This document shows, piece by piece, positions 39,697 to 52,254 of a stretch of 64,000 nt of DNA (positions within the stretch are counted from its first letter, which is position 1; each line of letters begins with the position of its first letter). Position numbers and translations under genes: made by a program. This DNA comes from Neelides folsomi (Eukaryota > Arthropoda > Collembola > Neelipleona > Neelidae). The notes under the pieces are model-generated. The model was not told where the DNA came from. It saw nothing but the letters and a program-made list of their open reading frames with translations, and did no database searches. The stretch lies in assembly GCA_034687125.1 (NCBI GenBank), contig JAQGBZ010000003.1, positions 62,001 to 126,000 of the forward strand. The letters are read 5' to 3'.

Positions 39697-41271
39697 CTAC
39701 AACTCTTGTGTTGTGTCAGATTCTAGGAAAGTTTTTTTTAAAGGAGCTTCAATAGAAATTTGAGTCATTTTTTCTATTTGATTTGCTAAATTTTGGGCTC
39801 TTTGGCAAGAAATGAGATAATTGTGTTGGAGGGCTTTCTGGTAACGTAGAACTTGTCTCTGCTCCTCTTTCCAATTGTTTTTTTCTATTTTCCAATTAGA
39901 TGACTCAATCGAATATTGAAGTTCTAAATCCTAAAAAATAAACAGAGATTTTCAAAATACTAAATATTAATAGTTTCGTTTACACAAAACAAAGAATTAC
40001 AATTATAAAAAACCTTTAAGTTTTTAAGCAAAGCGATGTTTTCTTCTTCTAACATTTTATTGTGCTTTTCTTGTTCAATAATTTTTTGTTTATTGACAAA
40101 ATTTTCTTGATCCCTTTGTCGGAGTTGACTCGAAAGGTCAGCAAGGTTAGCTTTTAGAATACTCATATCTGTAGTTAAGTCTCGATTGTAATTTTCAAGA
40201 TGAATTAATTTATGGCACTCCTCCTGTTGATATTAAAATACTCAGTATTGAATTGATATTAAAAATTCTCATGTTTACAAACTGTTTTATTTCATTATTT
40301 ACTTGACTATCTTTGAGTTGAGCTCTGAGCAAGGCCATTTCTCCTCCTCTGTTGTACATTGCCCATTCGACATCCTCGAGCTGAGCTCTTAGTCCGTTGA
40401 GCTCTTGGCGAAGGGCAGAATTGATTTTCTCCGTTTGTTGTCTACTGGGTCTATACATGGCCAGATCACCTGTAATTTTTAATTTTAAATTAATACATAA
40501 TTTCCAGTTGTAGGGAAATGATAGAAACATGTTCACTTTGAAGCCCAGACTCGTTGTACGTGTTCGAGAGAGTTGCATTGATCGAGGAGAGAGATCCGCC
40601 CAATCTGAGGATCGGAGGTTCATCGCAGCCTTCTAAAGTCTCTTGGCCTTTCCGCCCACTCCTTAGTTTTTGAAAGGTCTTGAACTGCTTCATAAAACCT
40701 GAGGCCACGATGACATGTTCATTATTATTTATATTATGAGCATGGGATTCAAGTCGGTCGAGTATTACCACTATTGTAAATTCCTTTGTTTCCCTCGGTT
40801 GGCTTAAAAGCTATGGGTCGAATTATTCCCTTGATTGCGCTCTAGGAACATATTGTTATTAGTCAAGAAGTAAAAGCATATCTTGAACGTGGATGGAAAA
40901 GCAGAGACTGACCGAATTGAGTGTTCCTGTCAACTTTGGAGGTGAAAACTTGGGGGAATAAACCTCAGGGTTCTGCTCCTGAGTATCACGATGAAAAATG
41001 GCACTTGAACTCCGCTTCTCTGCATCATAATGGTTGTGTTGACAAGAAGCCAGTCTGTACAAATCGTTCTCTGAAGTGATGGGAAACCTGAAGCAACAAT
41101 CATGGTCAATTAATCCTAAGATTTAACACTTGGATGGAACCTCCGAGAGTTGAAAGTGCACTTGGAGCACTGGTCCACCCAATGGGACTTCTTTTCCTTC
41201 CCCAAGTCGAGCGGGGATTGTCGTGGGGTCAAGTCGTCCTCGTCCGAAACGCTTCCTTCCTCGTCGTGCAT
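39697..41271 (-). CDS. LZTS/FEZ1-family leucine-zipper coiled-coil protein
   Basis: Seven exons join in phase: 41271-41141, 41087-40913, 40841-40769, 40698-40537, 40469-40303, 40223-40014, 39930-39697; about 383 residues. Vertebrate LZTS1-3 are cytoplasmic or postsynaptic scaffold and microtubule-associated proteins, with an N-terminal disordered part and a C-terminal coiled coil. Diagnostic pieces: IRPIAFKP matches the RPTAFKPV segment of LZTS1; LEDVEWAMYNRGGEMALLRA matches ETQWEVCQKSGEISLLKQ; the end WKEEQRQVLRYQKALQHNYL matches WKEEKEKVIQYQKQLQQSYV. Exons 5-7 are almost wholly helical with Leu/Ile heptads and many Glu and Lys. The N-terminal exon is uncertain. The frame beginning MHDEEGSVSDEDD at 41271, spliced by a weak GTTCCA donor, reads more like protein than an alternative frame using GTGTTA a few bases later. 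Further 5' exons may exist in the 4 kb upstream. Confidence 0.8.
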
Positions 41272-44200
41272 CCTCACAGACAAAGGGAATCTGTGGAAAA
41301 TGAATCATTATTTCATTTCCGTATTTTTACCATCTGAGAAAGAGGAATAACGAGTAATGGAGAAACATTGTCAAACGAGTTGAGGAAGGAGAATTGATTT
41401 AAACAATTCCTCAACCTTTCTAATCGCTCTCTTAATTTGTCATAACGCTGATTACTACCTAAATATTCGTGTTAAAACAATGGATTAAATGCGACATGGT
41501 TGTCTATTTGTCAAATAGATAAATTAAATATTTTACGCCCTCGGCTTGCATAAAAATCAATACCCAAAATTATTTATGAATATGAATACTAATATTATAC
41601 ATTATATGTATATCCTAAGTAGGTAAGATTATTACAAAATAATAACGATACGTACAAAGGCTGCATGGATAAATGGACATTTATAACTTTATAAGCATAA
41701 GAAATTCTTAAATGTAAATAAATATTTAAGTAATCATATTTATACAAATAAAAATAAGTTTAATAATGAATATTAGAATATCATTGTCAAATTTCAGATT
41801 TGCATATATCCAAAAATGAGCCATATTCTAACAAAGTAAGGAAATTTATATATGTAAAATTGTTTCAAGCTTTTTATAAATGAGAAAAATTAATAACATT
41901 AACATTAGATCTGTAACTAACAATAAGTATAGAGAAGAAGATGTGGGAGTTTAGGGATAATGAGCATATTATGGATGTAGTACCTCGTCTGCTCAAACAA
42001 GTGGTTAATTCATATGAAAATATTCAAAGGGAGGGTTATTATGAGACAGAACACCTGGTATAGGCGAACAAGGAAATAATCAAATTTCTGCACACGCGAT
42101 TAAGCGGTCTCGGCACGCCATCACACACATCCCTCCTCATCCAAGAGGGAGATGTTCGTGATGGATTGTTTAATGCAATCAACAGTTATTTGTTATTTCA
42201 TTCATTACATGATCCCTCATTTATCACTGCCTCCTTTGTTGGTATAGGCATGTAGGGAGAGCCGATGGACCCGGAGGCCGAGAGTTGGACAATGCCTCAT
42301 CTTCCATCCGCCTACCTCCACTCTCATAAACACCCCCGACGTTAATCGTGGTTGGACCGGTCAAGGAGGAGGTCAAGGAGTTTTGTGGGCAGCTCCTCGG
42401 TCTTGTCGGAGATCAATTCTCTTGCTAGAGCCTAAGAATGGCAATTATGGCAGACATGTGGTCCAATGTGCATTACTGACTATTATACTTGTTCCTCCGG
42501 GTTGTTGCACCACAAATGCAGAGCTCATTATATTGAAGGAACTAAGCTCTAATTGAATTCATTCACTGAGTGATCAAGGCGGTATGAGATAATTATAGAC
42601 GCTGACCTCCTTCCCTCCCACCATCCCGTCAACTTACGAGGAAATGATTTGGATGGTGATCTGGTCGAACACCACTTTATGCAAATCAATATATGGTAAT
42701 TGTATGTGAGTATGCCGAGGGTGCGGTGATCTCCGAGCAGGTTTATCTGCAAGGGGGAAATCTCTCGCTTAATCCCTACGTAAATGACCCAGGTCGAGAT
42801 GGGGATCTCTACATGCCTCTTACTTTCCAACATGGAATACCTTTAATAACTTACTCTCATTCATTATGAGATCATGATCTGGTAATTTAACTGCATTTCC
42901 TCACACGGCTCACACCGCTTCCCCTCCCTCGTTTAAGAAAATCCTTTAAGAGCAGTAGATCTCTCCTCCACTGTTATTACGTCCTGTGATTATAAGTTTC
43001 AAAGTTATGATTACTTGAGCTCGACGAGCTCCGCCACCGCAAATCTCCAATGGAACAATGTCAGGGATTACCTGCTCCATAATCCTAAGATATAGTCACA
43101 GCTTTGCATACCTTCTGCCTCAGAGCTAAACCACAATTTCCAAAATTGTAGTCTTATTATTAATGTCTGAAAATATCTCAGCAAACAAAATGCCATTTTG
43201 AGTAAGAATTCAAATATATAGCATTAATAATAAATAATATAATATTTAGAAAATTTAGAATAATGCAACACACATTAATACATTAATAACTTTACTACTT
43301 GTTGGGGTTGTATCGAAATGTTCATGTTTAAATAAAGTATACTTGTATACTACGATATATAAAATAAATCTTGTGTGCAAATATCTATTTTATCTATTTT
43401 GTGAAATGTATCATTTCATAATTTTTAATGTATCTATGCAAAAATGTAAATCTAAACAACTACTTACAAATTAAGTTCTAATTAAAGTAAATCAGCGATA
43501 TACTTTTGGTTAATGTCTGAAAATAGTTAACATACAGTTATATAATAATGTAGCCAGAGCTCCATATTATTCAAAGGTGACCATTTTTGCACGTCTCACT
43601 TTTTCTTCGCAGGAATTGTGTCTGCTGATTACAGACGAGACTATAAAATTAATCTACTTATTTTGCGTTCAATTAAGGCAAAAAATATGTTTAAATGTCT
43701 ATGGAATAATATCAAAATATTTCATCCAAACGGTAAAGATAGAAAAGTAGAATGATTATTCAAATGATGAATAAAAATGAATGACTGACCTGTTGGTGGA
43801 CAAAGACTCTCGGAAAGTTCTTTGTTGGGGAGAAGAAAGAAACTAAATAGGAATCAGCAGCGTGCGATGAGAAGATGAAGATACGGATCTTGAGATGTGA
43901 AGGAGGAAGGAATTTTGCGAAGAGGAGATTCAACTTATCTTTGTGTCGAGTGATTTGAGAGTGGGCGAGAATCTCTTAGCCCCACTGGCCACCTCCAGGC
44001 TCTGCATCAGGACCACAAAGATTCAAAAGTATGAAAATCCTCACATGTCGTACGTGAAACGGAACTCGCGTTCGAATGGATGAGAAATATGTGTGCAAAT
44101 CTAATAGGGATGTAAAGAAGGTAGGGTTAACTCTATCTTGTATCCGCAAGATTTGCGAGCTTCGTCCCCCCTCCCGAGGGCACTTCGGATTTTTATTCAT

Positions 44201-45537
44201 TTATTATCTTCCCTCATCTCCTTCAACGATAGCTTCTCCACTTTCAACAACTCCATACCTCCACAGCCACACAAACTTCCTTATAACCGTTCACATTTTT
44301 GAGAGCTGATTCTTTTAATTTTCAAAAGTTCCTTATAGAGTATGATGAATAGTAGCTAGTAGCCATTACGAGACTTGAGCTTTCCATATGCTTTTTCAAT
44401 TTAGCTTCACGTTGACGATTGAAAATATTTGCGAATGTAATTTTATTGAAATTTTATCCCAACTCATTTTTAAAATTATTTTTGAACAAAATGGCAATGC
44501 TGATATAAGGCAGTAATTGATTTATGAATTATAAAAAATGAATATAATATTAAAAATTTGATAACTAATATACATTTGCATTTTACATACTTATATATAA
44601 TATTTAACCTATTCATATTCATACATTGTAAAATATCAATATTACTCTATGTATGGAGCTGTAGGAATGATATAAACATATTCCAAAATATACATATGGG
44701 TAATGTAGTAGTTTTTAATAAAGATTGTTTAATCATGTTGTTATTACATCTAACTTTAAGACATTAATTAAAAAAGTACGATCAACGAAAAAGTAATTTG
44801 TGACATTATAAATTAATATGAATTAATTGCACTATGTGTCTTGAGTTTTTTTGCTGTATTCATGTATGCAGCATACATATCTGCTATTTAATTACTACTA
44901 TATTATGTAATACATGCTATATAATATATTTATACGCAATTACAATTGCTTGCAATGCAATGCGCAATGTAATACAATGCAATAAATACAAAATGTAATG
45001 CAATGCCGTTCTTTTGACAAGGGAGCCTCTGGTAACTTTCTTCTCAACTATCGCTTTGTTCACAATATCCCGCAAAAGATTCCAACTTCAATTATTAAAT
45101 TGTATCAATTTCACATTATTCGCATACCTTGTTAGTTAATTCCATTTATGTGTTGCAATTCATTATATTTTAATCCTCAAGAATTCTAGACATTTAATTG
45201 ATTTCTAATTCTGTTTATATCCGTTTTTTGTAAGATAAACTTATAAAAATATAGAGACCGTTTTTAATTTCGTTGATCATAAAATGACCATGTTGGTCTT
45301 TAACCTCACGTCCTATTTAACTTAAATTGTTCAACAATCCACAATAAAAAAATGATAATTCTTTAACTGAGTCGTTACTCCAGTAAGTTTCTATTTACCT
45401 ACCGCAATTTCATAAAATAATCAAATTGTGACTGCTATTGAGTTTTAACTTGTCAATGTCATTTGAGTGAAATGTCAAATTAAATTTTCTAACTTTTAGA
45501 CTTTTTCTTCCATCTCGTTTGATGAGCTGCTCAAGAT
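41272..45537. other. Intergenic region between the LZTS-like gene and SUFU
   Basis: Mostly AT-rich and empty. Two stretches, about 42.0-43.1 kb and 43.8-44.3 kb, are GC-richer and resemble the texture of the slouch flanks, suggesting promoters or enhancers of the divergent LZTS-like and SUFU genes. No coding exon with splice support was found. Confidence 0.4.
44950..45007. repeat. Degenerate GCAATG/TACAATG simple repeat
   Basis: Roughly seven imperfect copies of a six-to-seven-base word (GCAATG, GTAATG, ACAATG) crowd about 58 bases. It looks like a decayed microsatellite. Confidence 0.5.
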
Positions 45538-47984
45538 ATGAAAATGGACGAGGACATGGACACCGAGGTCATGGACAACTTTCCTGGATTGAAAAATCTG
45601 TATTTTGAATGCCTGAGAAATTATCCCGATCAAGTAAGTTCCTTTATGGTTTGAAATGTCATTTTTTGGAAATTGGTCATTAAAATCAAATATTTTTCTA
45701 GCAAAATCCTCTGCAAATAAATGCGCAGCACAAGTTTTGGTTTGTTATTCATTCATTAATAACAACATTTAACATTTTTTTAAATACTCAATTCATATTT
45801 AAATCTATTTAGGGCGGGGGGCCCGGATCCGCTGGATTATATAAGTATGTATATGAATCATGGGAGTGAAGCCCTTAATGTTCTTCCGCATTGGCATTAT
45901 GTCAGGTACTTATTATTCAATCATTTTATTTTCATCTTTGGATTTACCAATTTTGTTTTACATTTTTACATTTTGTGTCATAGCTTTGGGCTCTCTGATT
46001 TGCACGGCGATGGGCGAATTCATCCTATAAGGTGTAATCTGGAAAACCCAAGGTCTGGTTTTGGCTTTGAAATCACATTTCGATTAAAGAAGGAAGAAGG
46101 TGAAGAAGTTCCTCCACTTTGGCCTGGTATACATCACTCCAATTGACTATCTATAATAATTCATTGAACTAACCGATGCCGGATTAATAATATTGTTAAT
46201 TGAATTTAGCGAATCTAATGCAAGACTTGGCGAAATATATTTATCAGACTGGAAATCTCTTTTGTAATGGAGATCATGTGACCAGATACCGCCCACTCGA
46301 TGACAAAGAGTCCCGACTTCAACACATTCTCGTTGCTAAAGACTCGCAATTGCAAACGGTCCAGACGCCTTGTGGGACCACAGAGTTCCTTCAAATTGTG
46401 GGCATTACAACGGACGAGCTTCTTGTGGCACAATCCTGGGATGGGAAAGGTCTGCTCCAGATAATGAGGAAATATCCCCAATGTGGCGGACAGTTTTTGG
46501 TGACTGATCTTAGAAGAGGAAAAAGTCTGCTTGAAATTGGTAACCATCCAGTTTTAAATTTTTTTCAAATTTGACATTTTCTACAATATTCAGATATTAA
46601 ATATAAATTCAACCTCACTCAATGTCAGTTAAAAACATAAAATATATTGTGTTATTTTACTGTAGGTATTTTTCCTGTTATTAAAGAATGTTATATTTCC
46701 TTCACATTTTAGATCCTACCATTCAGGAGCGTATATCAGCTGGAATAGAACGCGATGGAACAGATCTAAGTGGTAAGCATTTTTTTCATTTTATGCTTAT
46801 TTTTATGGCCACTCGTGCGAAAATTCATTTGTTTGAATTTTAGGAGCCTGTGCAATGTGTTTCTGGTCTGACGATGCTTGGGTGTTTTACGATACGACTA
46901 ATATGCATCATTTGGGGTATTCAAATGGATATTTACTTCTTACATTAATTAAAGGAAAAAATACAAATTGGCATTATTTTTTGAAGGTCGAAAAGAGCTA
47001 GTTTGACGTCGGACCGAATTGATGATTCAAAGGAAATTAAAAAGGATGAGCTCATGCGAAAGCTCCTTGCCTTACAAATATCCAAAGCCAACTCGGATTC
47101 TGACCACGAGTCCGATAATTGTGAAATGGACAAACCATGTGTCACGGCATCTCCAGCTTCTGCGGGGACTGAAAGAACGAAAGAAGGTTTCAAATCCTTC
47201 CAATTTACAACATTTTTGCACAATAAATTTTATCTTTTAAAGTTAATTTTAAGTTAATTACATTATTTTTAATTAATTTATTGTAAATGAACTTTATTCT
47301 TGAAATAACTATATTGAACAGTTATGGTAATTCATTTCAGAAATTTTTGAGGCTGTTAAATTGAGTTATTCTGTTGAAAATGCTCCAAATTACCAAGTTG
47401 CGAATGGAGATCTCGTAGCTGGCAATATTCCGACCAAATACTTTGACTACATACATTTTATAATTAACCTTGAAGCTGCTCTTCTCATTCCTCATATTCT
47501 GAAGTACGGATTATAATACTTTTAAACTTTTGAATCGATTTATAAATTAATTAAATCAAACCTATAGTATACTTAACATTGTTTAAATTAAAATTACAAT
47601 TAAGCTTATTAACATTGCTTATTTTCAGAGGGAGGATTCGTCACGGGAGACATTTTACCTTTCGAAATCCTACAAACCAAGTAGCAATAACATTCATTTC
47701 ACCAAATGTCCAAGGAACCTTTGCCGACATCGAGAACAAGTTTGCAGCTAAAGGAATTTGGCTCCACGTTTATATGGAAGAACCACTTGTGGATGCCATG
47801 CTTAAAGACTTCACTTCTGCTTTCTCAACCGAAGGGGTATATTTTCAACTGCATTTAATTAGAACTCTTTTGGGTATTTTTTTTATTTAATTTTTTTTAA
47901 TATAATTGAAATTTTTATTTCTAGGCTTCATTTCCTAAAACGCTCCTTTGGGCCGAATACAAATTTGCGATTACCATAATGTGA
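45538..47984 (+). CDS. SUFU: Suppressor of fused (Hedgehog pathway inhibitor)
   Basis: Eleven exons join in phase: 45538-45633, 45702-45739, 45813-45905, 45984-46126, 46210-46539, 46713-46772, 46844-46916, 46987-47186, 47341-47503, 47629-47836, 47925-47984; 487 residues (human 484). SUFU binds Gli/Ci transcription factors in cytoplasm and nucleus and restrains Hedgehog signalling. The N-terminal domain is clear: YPDQQNPLQINAQHKFWAGG, GPDPLDYISMYMNHGSE, HWHYVSFGLSDLHGDGRIHP, SGFGFEITFRLKKEEGE, QTPCGTTEFLQIVGITTDEL and LVTDLRRGKSLLEIDP. The C-terminal domain keeps KGRIRHGRHFTF, matching human RGRLLHGRHFTY. Between them lies a disordered Ser/Asp/Lys-rich insert (exon 8), as in the vertebrate protein. 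The C terminus is short, ending AEYKFAITIM, and lacks the last residues of human SUFU. The start is the first of two close ATGs (45538 and 45544). Confidence 0.95.
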
Positions 47985-48661
47985 AAACATTGAGACTGCG
48001 TGGTTCTTTCGTTAGTTAATTCACCCAACCAAATTCCTCAGGTTCCAAATACCTATTTTTGCACATCTTCATATCTCTCAATGTTATAAATATATTTTGA
48101 CTCTCTCCATCATTTCAATTGAATATGAAAGTGTATGTACCTATTTATATTCCACGAGTTCAATCAAAATGTCTTGCGGTAATATCTTTAGTATAAATAT
48201 TAGATTCAATGTATGTATCTTTATAACATAGTTGTTAAATAGCGAAAACTTGCATTGTATAAAACCAATCACGACGCCGATAAAATACTTAATATTTCCC
48301 AACCTATTTTATATATAGGTTTAATCTACTAATATAAGTAATAGATTAGGTAATATACCTATTAATGTAAACTTTAGTTATGGCATTAGTATGCCATATG
48401 CCTATCAAATGTTAGAATTGTAATGCGAATTAAAGAATTAACTCAATCATTTTCTAAATTATCGTGTTTTAGATAATATGTACTTTATTCTTTATACATA
48501 GTTATGAAACTTTACTTGTTAGTACAATTACAGCATAATCAATTTTGTTGTTTAGATGTTCTGTATCTGAGGGTTAGTAAATCTGTGATTAATATTCTCT
48601 AATTGTTAAGTATGTCTACTAACAATACACCACTAGTTGTTAATGAAGTCGAGCTCAATTT
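47985..48661. other. 3' flanks of SUFU and DPYD
   Basis: AT-rich convergent spacer. An AATAAA on the minus strand at 48489-48484 is a candidate DPYD poly(A) signal, about 170 bases past its stop. Nothing else is recognised. Confidence 0.4.
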
Positions 48662-51600
48662 CTAAACTTTCCCTTGAAGTGGAATTCCACGTTTTGGAAT
48701 GTATTGTGTCTTCCGCGGGACCATCCTTCAATAACAATCCAAAAATATATTAAATTGTAATACATTGAAATAAAGCCTTGACTTGTGAGCCTTACGTGAT
48801 GCAATCAATGATTGGGCAAACGGAGAGACAAAGAGTGCATCCAGTACAGTCTTCAGTCACATGAGGCAAATGTGTCTTTGCATCAAAGTCAATGGATTGG
48901 TATCCAGAATCATTGCACGTCATATAGCATTTCCCACAATTGATGCACATTTCCTGATAAAAATAAGGTGAAATTATTTGTATAAAATATAATTATTATT
49001 TACATATTGGTCAAAAACGTATTTTTGTAATTGGCATAATTTGAAATTTATGAAGGGTCCAAAGGGTACCTCATCGATTAGCGCCACAACTTGCTCACTC
49101 GAATTTAAGTCAGCGTAAGTTCCCAAATGACTAATTGCCCGTCCAACAATCCCTCCTACGGTAGGGACGTCCATCTTGGGTTCCACTTTATTGAAATTGA
49201 TCGTTTCGTCTCCGGTGGTTGTGAGACGAAGGGCCTTTTTCTTTTCATTGGCCAATAGTATTTTCTTCTCTTCGAGATACTTTCCAAACGATGGCAAGTG
49301 CTGAAATAATTTCATTCAAGATATTTGATAAATTTTACTCTTTTCATCTTATTTATTTTGTTTTATGAGTCCCAATTATTTGTTTCGATACCTTGTCAGT
49401 AAAAACTTGTGCCTCTGAGCCAAGAACCTTTCCTCTCTGGTGGCTGTAAAATATTTTAATAAGTTGAGTTTAACGATATTAAAGGTACATAAAGAATAAT
49501 GGCATTATAGAGTTAAATATTATGTATATTAACTGTACTTGTAATAGAAATTAATTATTAATGAATTATTAAGTTTAGTTAATTATTATACCGAGGAGTT
49601 GGAGGAGATTGACCATCCCATCCATCGAGTCCTAAAGACTCTAAATAGAGCAAAGCTTGCAAGCCAGTCTTATAGTCATCAACAACAGTAAAATCTTGGT
49701 TTTGAACAGCGCTGCATATCTTGAAAATACCAATTGTGAACAACTTCCACATCGACTGGACATTTTTGATCAATTAGTAGAAAAAGAAAGTTACTTGAAC
49801 AGTTGTTGCACCGCAGTTGATGAACTGAAGAGCAGATTCCGCAGAGTCGATTCCTCCAGTGGCCAAAATGGGATATCCGGGCAATGCTCTTGCAATTGCG
49901 GACACTGCTTTGAGTGCAATTGGCCTGATGGCGTTTCCAGAAACTCCTCCGTATGTTGTTCTTTTTTCATGTCCAACTCCAGGCCATGGTTTGCCATCGG
50001 CTTTAAGGCCCATAAGACCGGACACAGTATTGGTCGCGGTCACTCCATCAGCTTTGCCTGAAAATAATAACATTTTAATTCGTGTTTGATCAAAATCCCT
50101 GTTTTTATTTTTTTAGCTATTAACCTTCATACGCAGCTTTTGCGATATCAACAATGTTAGTGACATTTGGAGTGAGCTTTGCAAAGAAGGGAATTTTAAC
50201 CGCGGCTCTGACCCATCGACAAATATTTCTCACAAGCTCTGGATCCTATTTGTTTTTAAATTTTATTAATTTATTATTTGTTTTTAATTCCTACATTTTA
50301 GAATAATTTAATTTATATGGTATATAGTATATGGTCTATAGATAATATAAAATTTTATAGATAATTTCTTATACTTGTCCACAAGCAAGACCCATTCCTC
50401 TTTCTCCCATTCCATGCGGGCAACTCAGATTTAGTTCCAAAGCATCGGAACCAGCGTCTTCTGCCATTTTTGCAAGTTCGGTCCAATCTTTGGAATTGTA
50501 GGAACACATGATACTTGCAATTACAATCTGAACAAATCAAAATCTCAGACTTGTTGCATGTAATTTTTTATAACTGTGGTTAGGAGAAAAGAACCTTATC
50601 TGGGAATGCTTCTTTGAGCTCTGTAACGCTATTGCACCAGTAAGCTGCCGTTTTTTCAGAAATGAGCTCGATGTTCAAAAATGACCCTTGACCTGGGCCA
50701 AAATTGTAGCCAGACGTAGTTCCTCTGACAATTCTTGGAGATACATTTGTTACGATGTCCTGATTGAAAAATTATATTTAAACATTAAATAGATTTTTTA
50801 AACATGCTAACTATCAATATAATCAACAATTGTCTATACCTTGTCCAATGAGAAAGTCTTCGTTACAGCAAAGCCCCATCCAGCCTCAAATGCCCTGGCA
50901 ATCATAGCACTTGAAGTGCAAGGAGTGGCAGAAGCAAGTCCAAATGGATTTGGGAACTTGAGTCCGCAAAGTTGGACAGAAATATCAACGAGGTCGATTG
51001 GTGTGTGGAATTTGGGTAGTTGAGGAACAGGACTCACTTCGTTTCCTCCCAATGTCTTTAAAATCACAAAGTCATTTCCTTTAATTTCAATTCCATTGTA
51101 ATTAAATGAATTAAAATTAACCTGGAGATATTTATGCATATTCCAAGCTGCCGTTTTTCCATCATTCACAGCTTCAACCGTCGTTTCAGCAATTCCGGCC
51201 AAATCTCCTCCACAGAATACTCCTTTCTCACTAGTGCTCATGCTGAGGGGATCAACTTCGGGGAGTCCGTATTTGTTCAACTTCAGTGGACTCAATGCGA
51301 GTTTAACTTAAATGACAAGAGAGTAAACTTTTTTTAACACACTCACGACATTCGGATTAATTACAGACTAAAAAAACTTGTATGATACGAGAATTTAAAT
51401 TGTTAGGGTAAATTGCAAAATATTGGATCAAGCATTTCATTACCATCTTCGTTGGATAATCCAGATCCGAAGGCTGAAATGATGTAATTGGCTTTCAATT
51501 TGACAAGTTGATCCGGATCTTCAATCCAATTTCCTTTTTCGTCTTGTTCGGTCCGGAAAAATTCAACAGTTTCAATACGTCCATTTTTATTCAAGTTCAC

Positions 51601-51894
51601 TTTCTTAGGGGCTAAGAAAGGCATGAATTCACATTTCTCCTCTCGAGCCAAATCCATCTAATAGATTTTATTCACAATAAAGTTTAAAAACTCGGATATA
51701 TAATTTGAATATAAAATTAAATACCTCTTCTGGAACAGCTCGAATGTTGGTGAATCCTTTTCTAAAAACGACAAAAACACGAGATGCTCCACAACGAAGT
51801 GCCGAAGTTGCACAGTCAAATGCTGTGTCTCCAGCGCCCAAAACAATCACGTTTCCAGATAACAGTGGAAGAGCAGATCGGCATTTACAAATTC
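48662..51894 (-). CDS. DPYD: Dihydropyrimidine dehydrogenase, lacking the N-terminal third in this window
   Basis: Thirteen exons join in phase: 51894-51725, 51657-51444, 51306-51122, 51055-50840, 50759-50595, 50527-50375, 50245-50125, 50057-49795, 49719-49592, 49443-49392, 49300-49070, 48953-48796, 48725-48662; 705 residues against 1,025 in human DPYD. The cytosolic homodimer uses NADPH to reduce uracil and thymine, the first step of pyrimidine breakdown. Seen here are the NADPH-domain motif [20 protein letters not shown], the FMN/pyrimidine domain with [20 protein letters not shown] (the Cys is the catalytic residue), [28 protein letters not shown] and [12 protein letters not shown], and the two C-terminal [4Fe-4S] clusters ([13 protein letters not shown] and [12 protein letters not shown]). 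The part with the two N-terminal iron-sulfur clusters and most of the FAD domain, about 320 residues, is not found upstream on this strand. The first visible exon has a good acceptor and begins mid-codon, so it is not itself a gene start. Confidence 0.93.
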
Positions 51895-52060
51895 CTAATA
51901 TAACGGAAGCAGAAAATCTTTATCATTAATTTATGCTAACAATAATTGTTTTTATTCGACTAGCAAGATAGAAAATATGTTAATTTTAGTAACTTTTGAG
52001 TAACTTAACCAAATTAAAAAACTACATTCAAAATTGTAACGATATTGGTTTTAATACAAA
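51895..52060. other. Sequence upstream of the first visible DPYD exon
   Basis: Short AT-rich stretch, presumably the 3' end of a DPYD intron, leading into the foldback element. Confidence 0.4.
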
Positions 52061-52254
52061 TAACTATTCTTTATTCCAGCCAGGAAAGGACGTGAGTTTG
52101 GACGAACCGCTAATATATTATTGAAAATGCATATGTTGGGCTCAGGAAACTCTTGTGCAAGTTACCATGTAAGCCCCATCATGAGCATTTTCAATAATAT
52201 TTTAGCGGTTCGTTCAAATTCACGTCCTTTCCGGGCTGGAATAAAATATAGTTA
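52061..52254. repeat. Long foldback (inverted-repeat) element
   Basis: Arms of about 82 bases (52061-52142 and 52172-52254) are inverted copies at roughly 85 percent identity or better, around a loop of about 29 bases. Shared words include TTATTCCAGCC, GAAAGGACGTGA, ACGAACCGCTAA and TATTATTGAAAATGC. Both ends read TAACTA outward, suggesting a TA target. It fits a foldback MITE; as RNA it would fold into a very stable hairpin. It lies 166 bases before the first visible DPYD exon. Confidence 0.75.
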
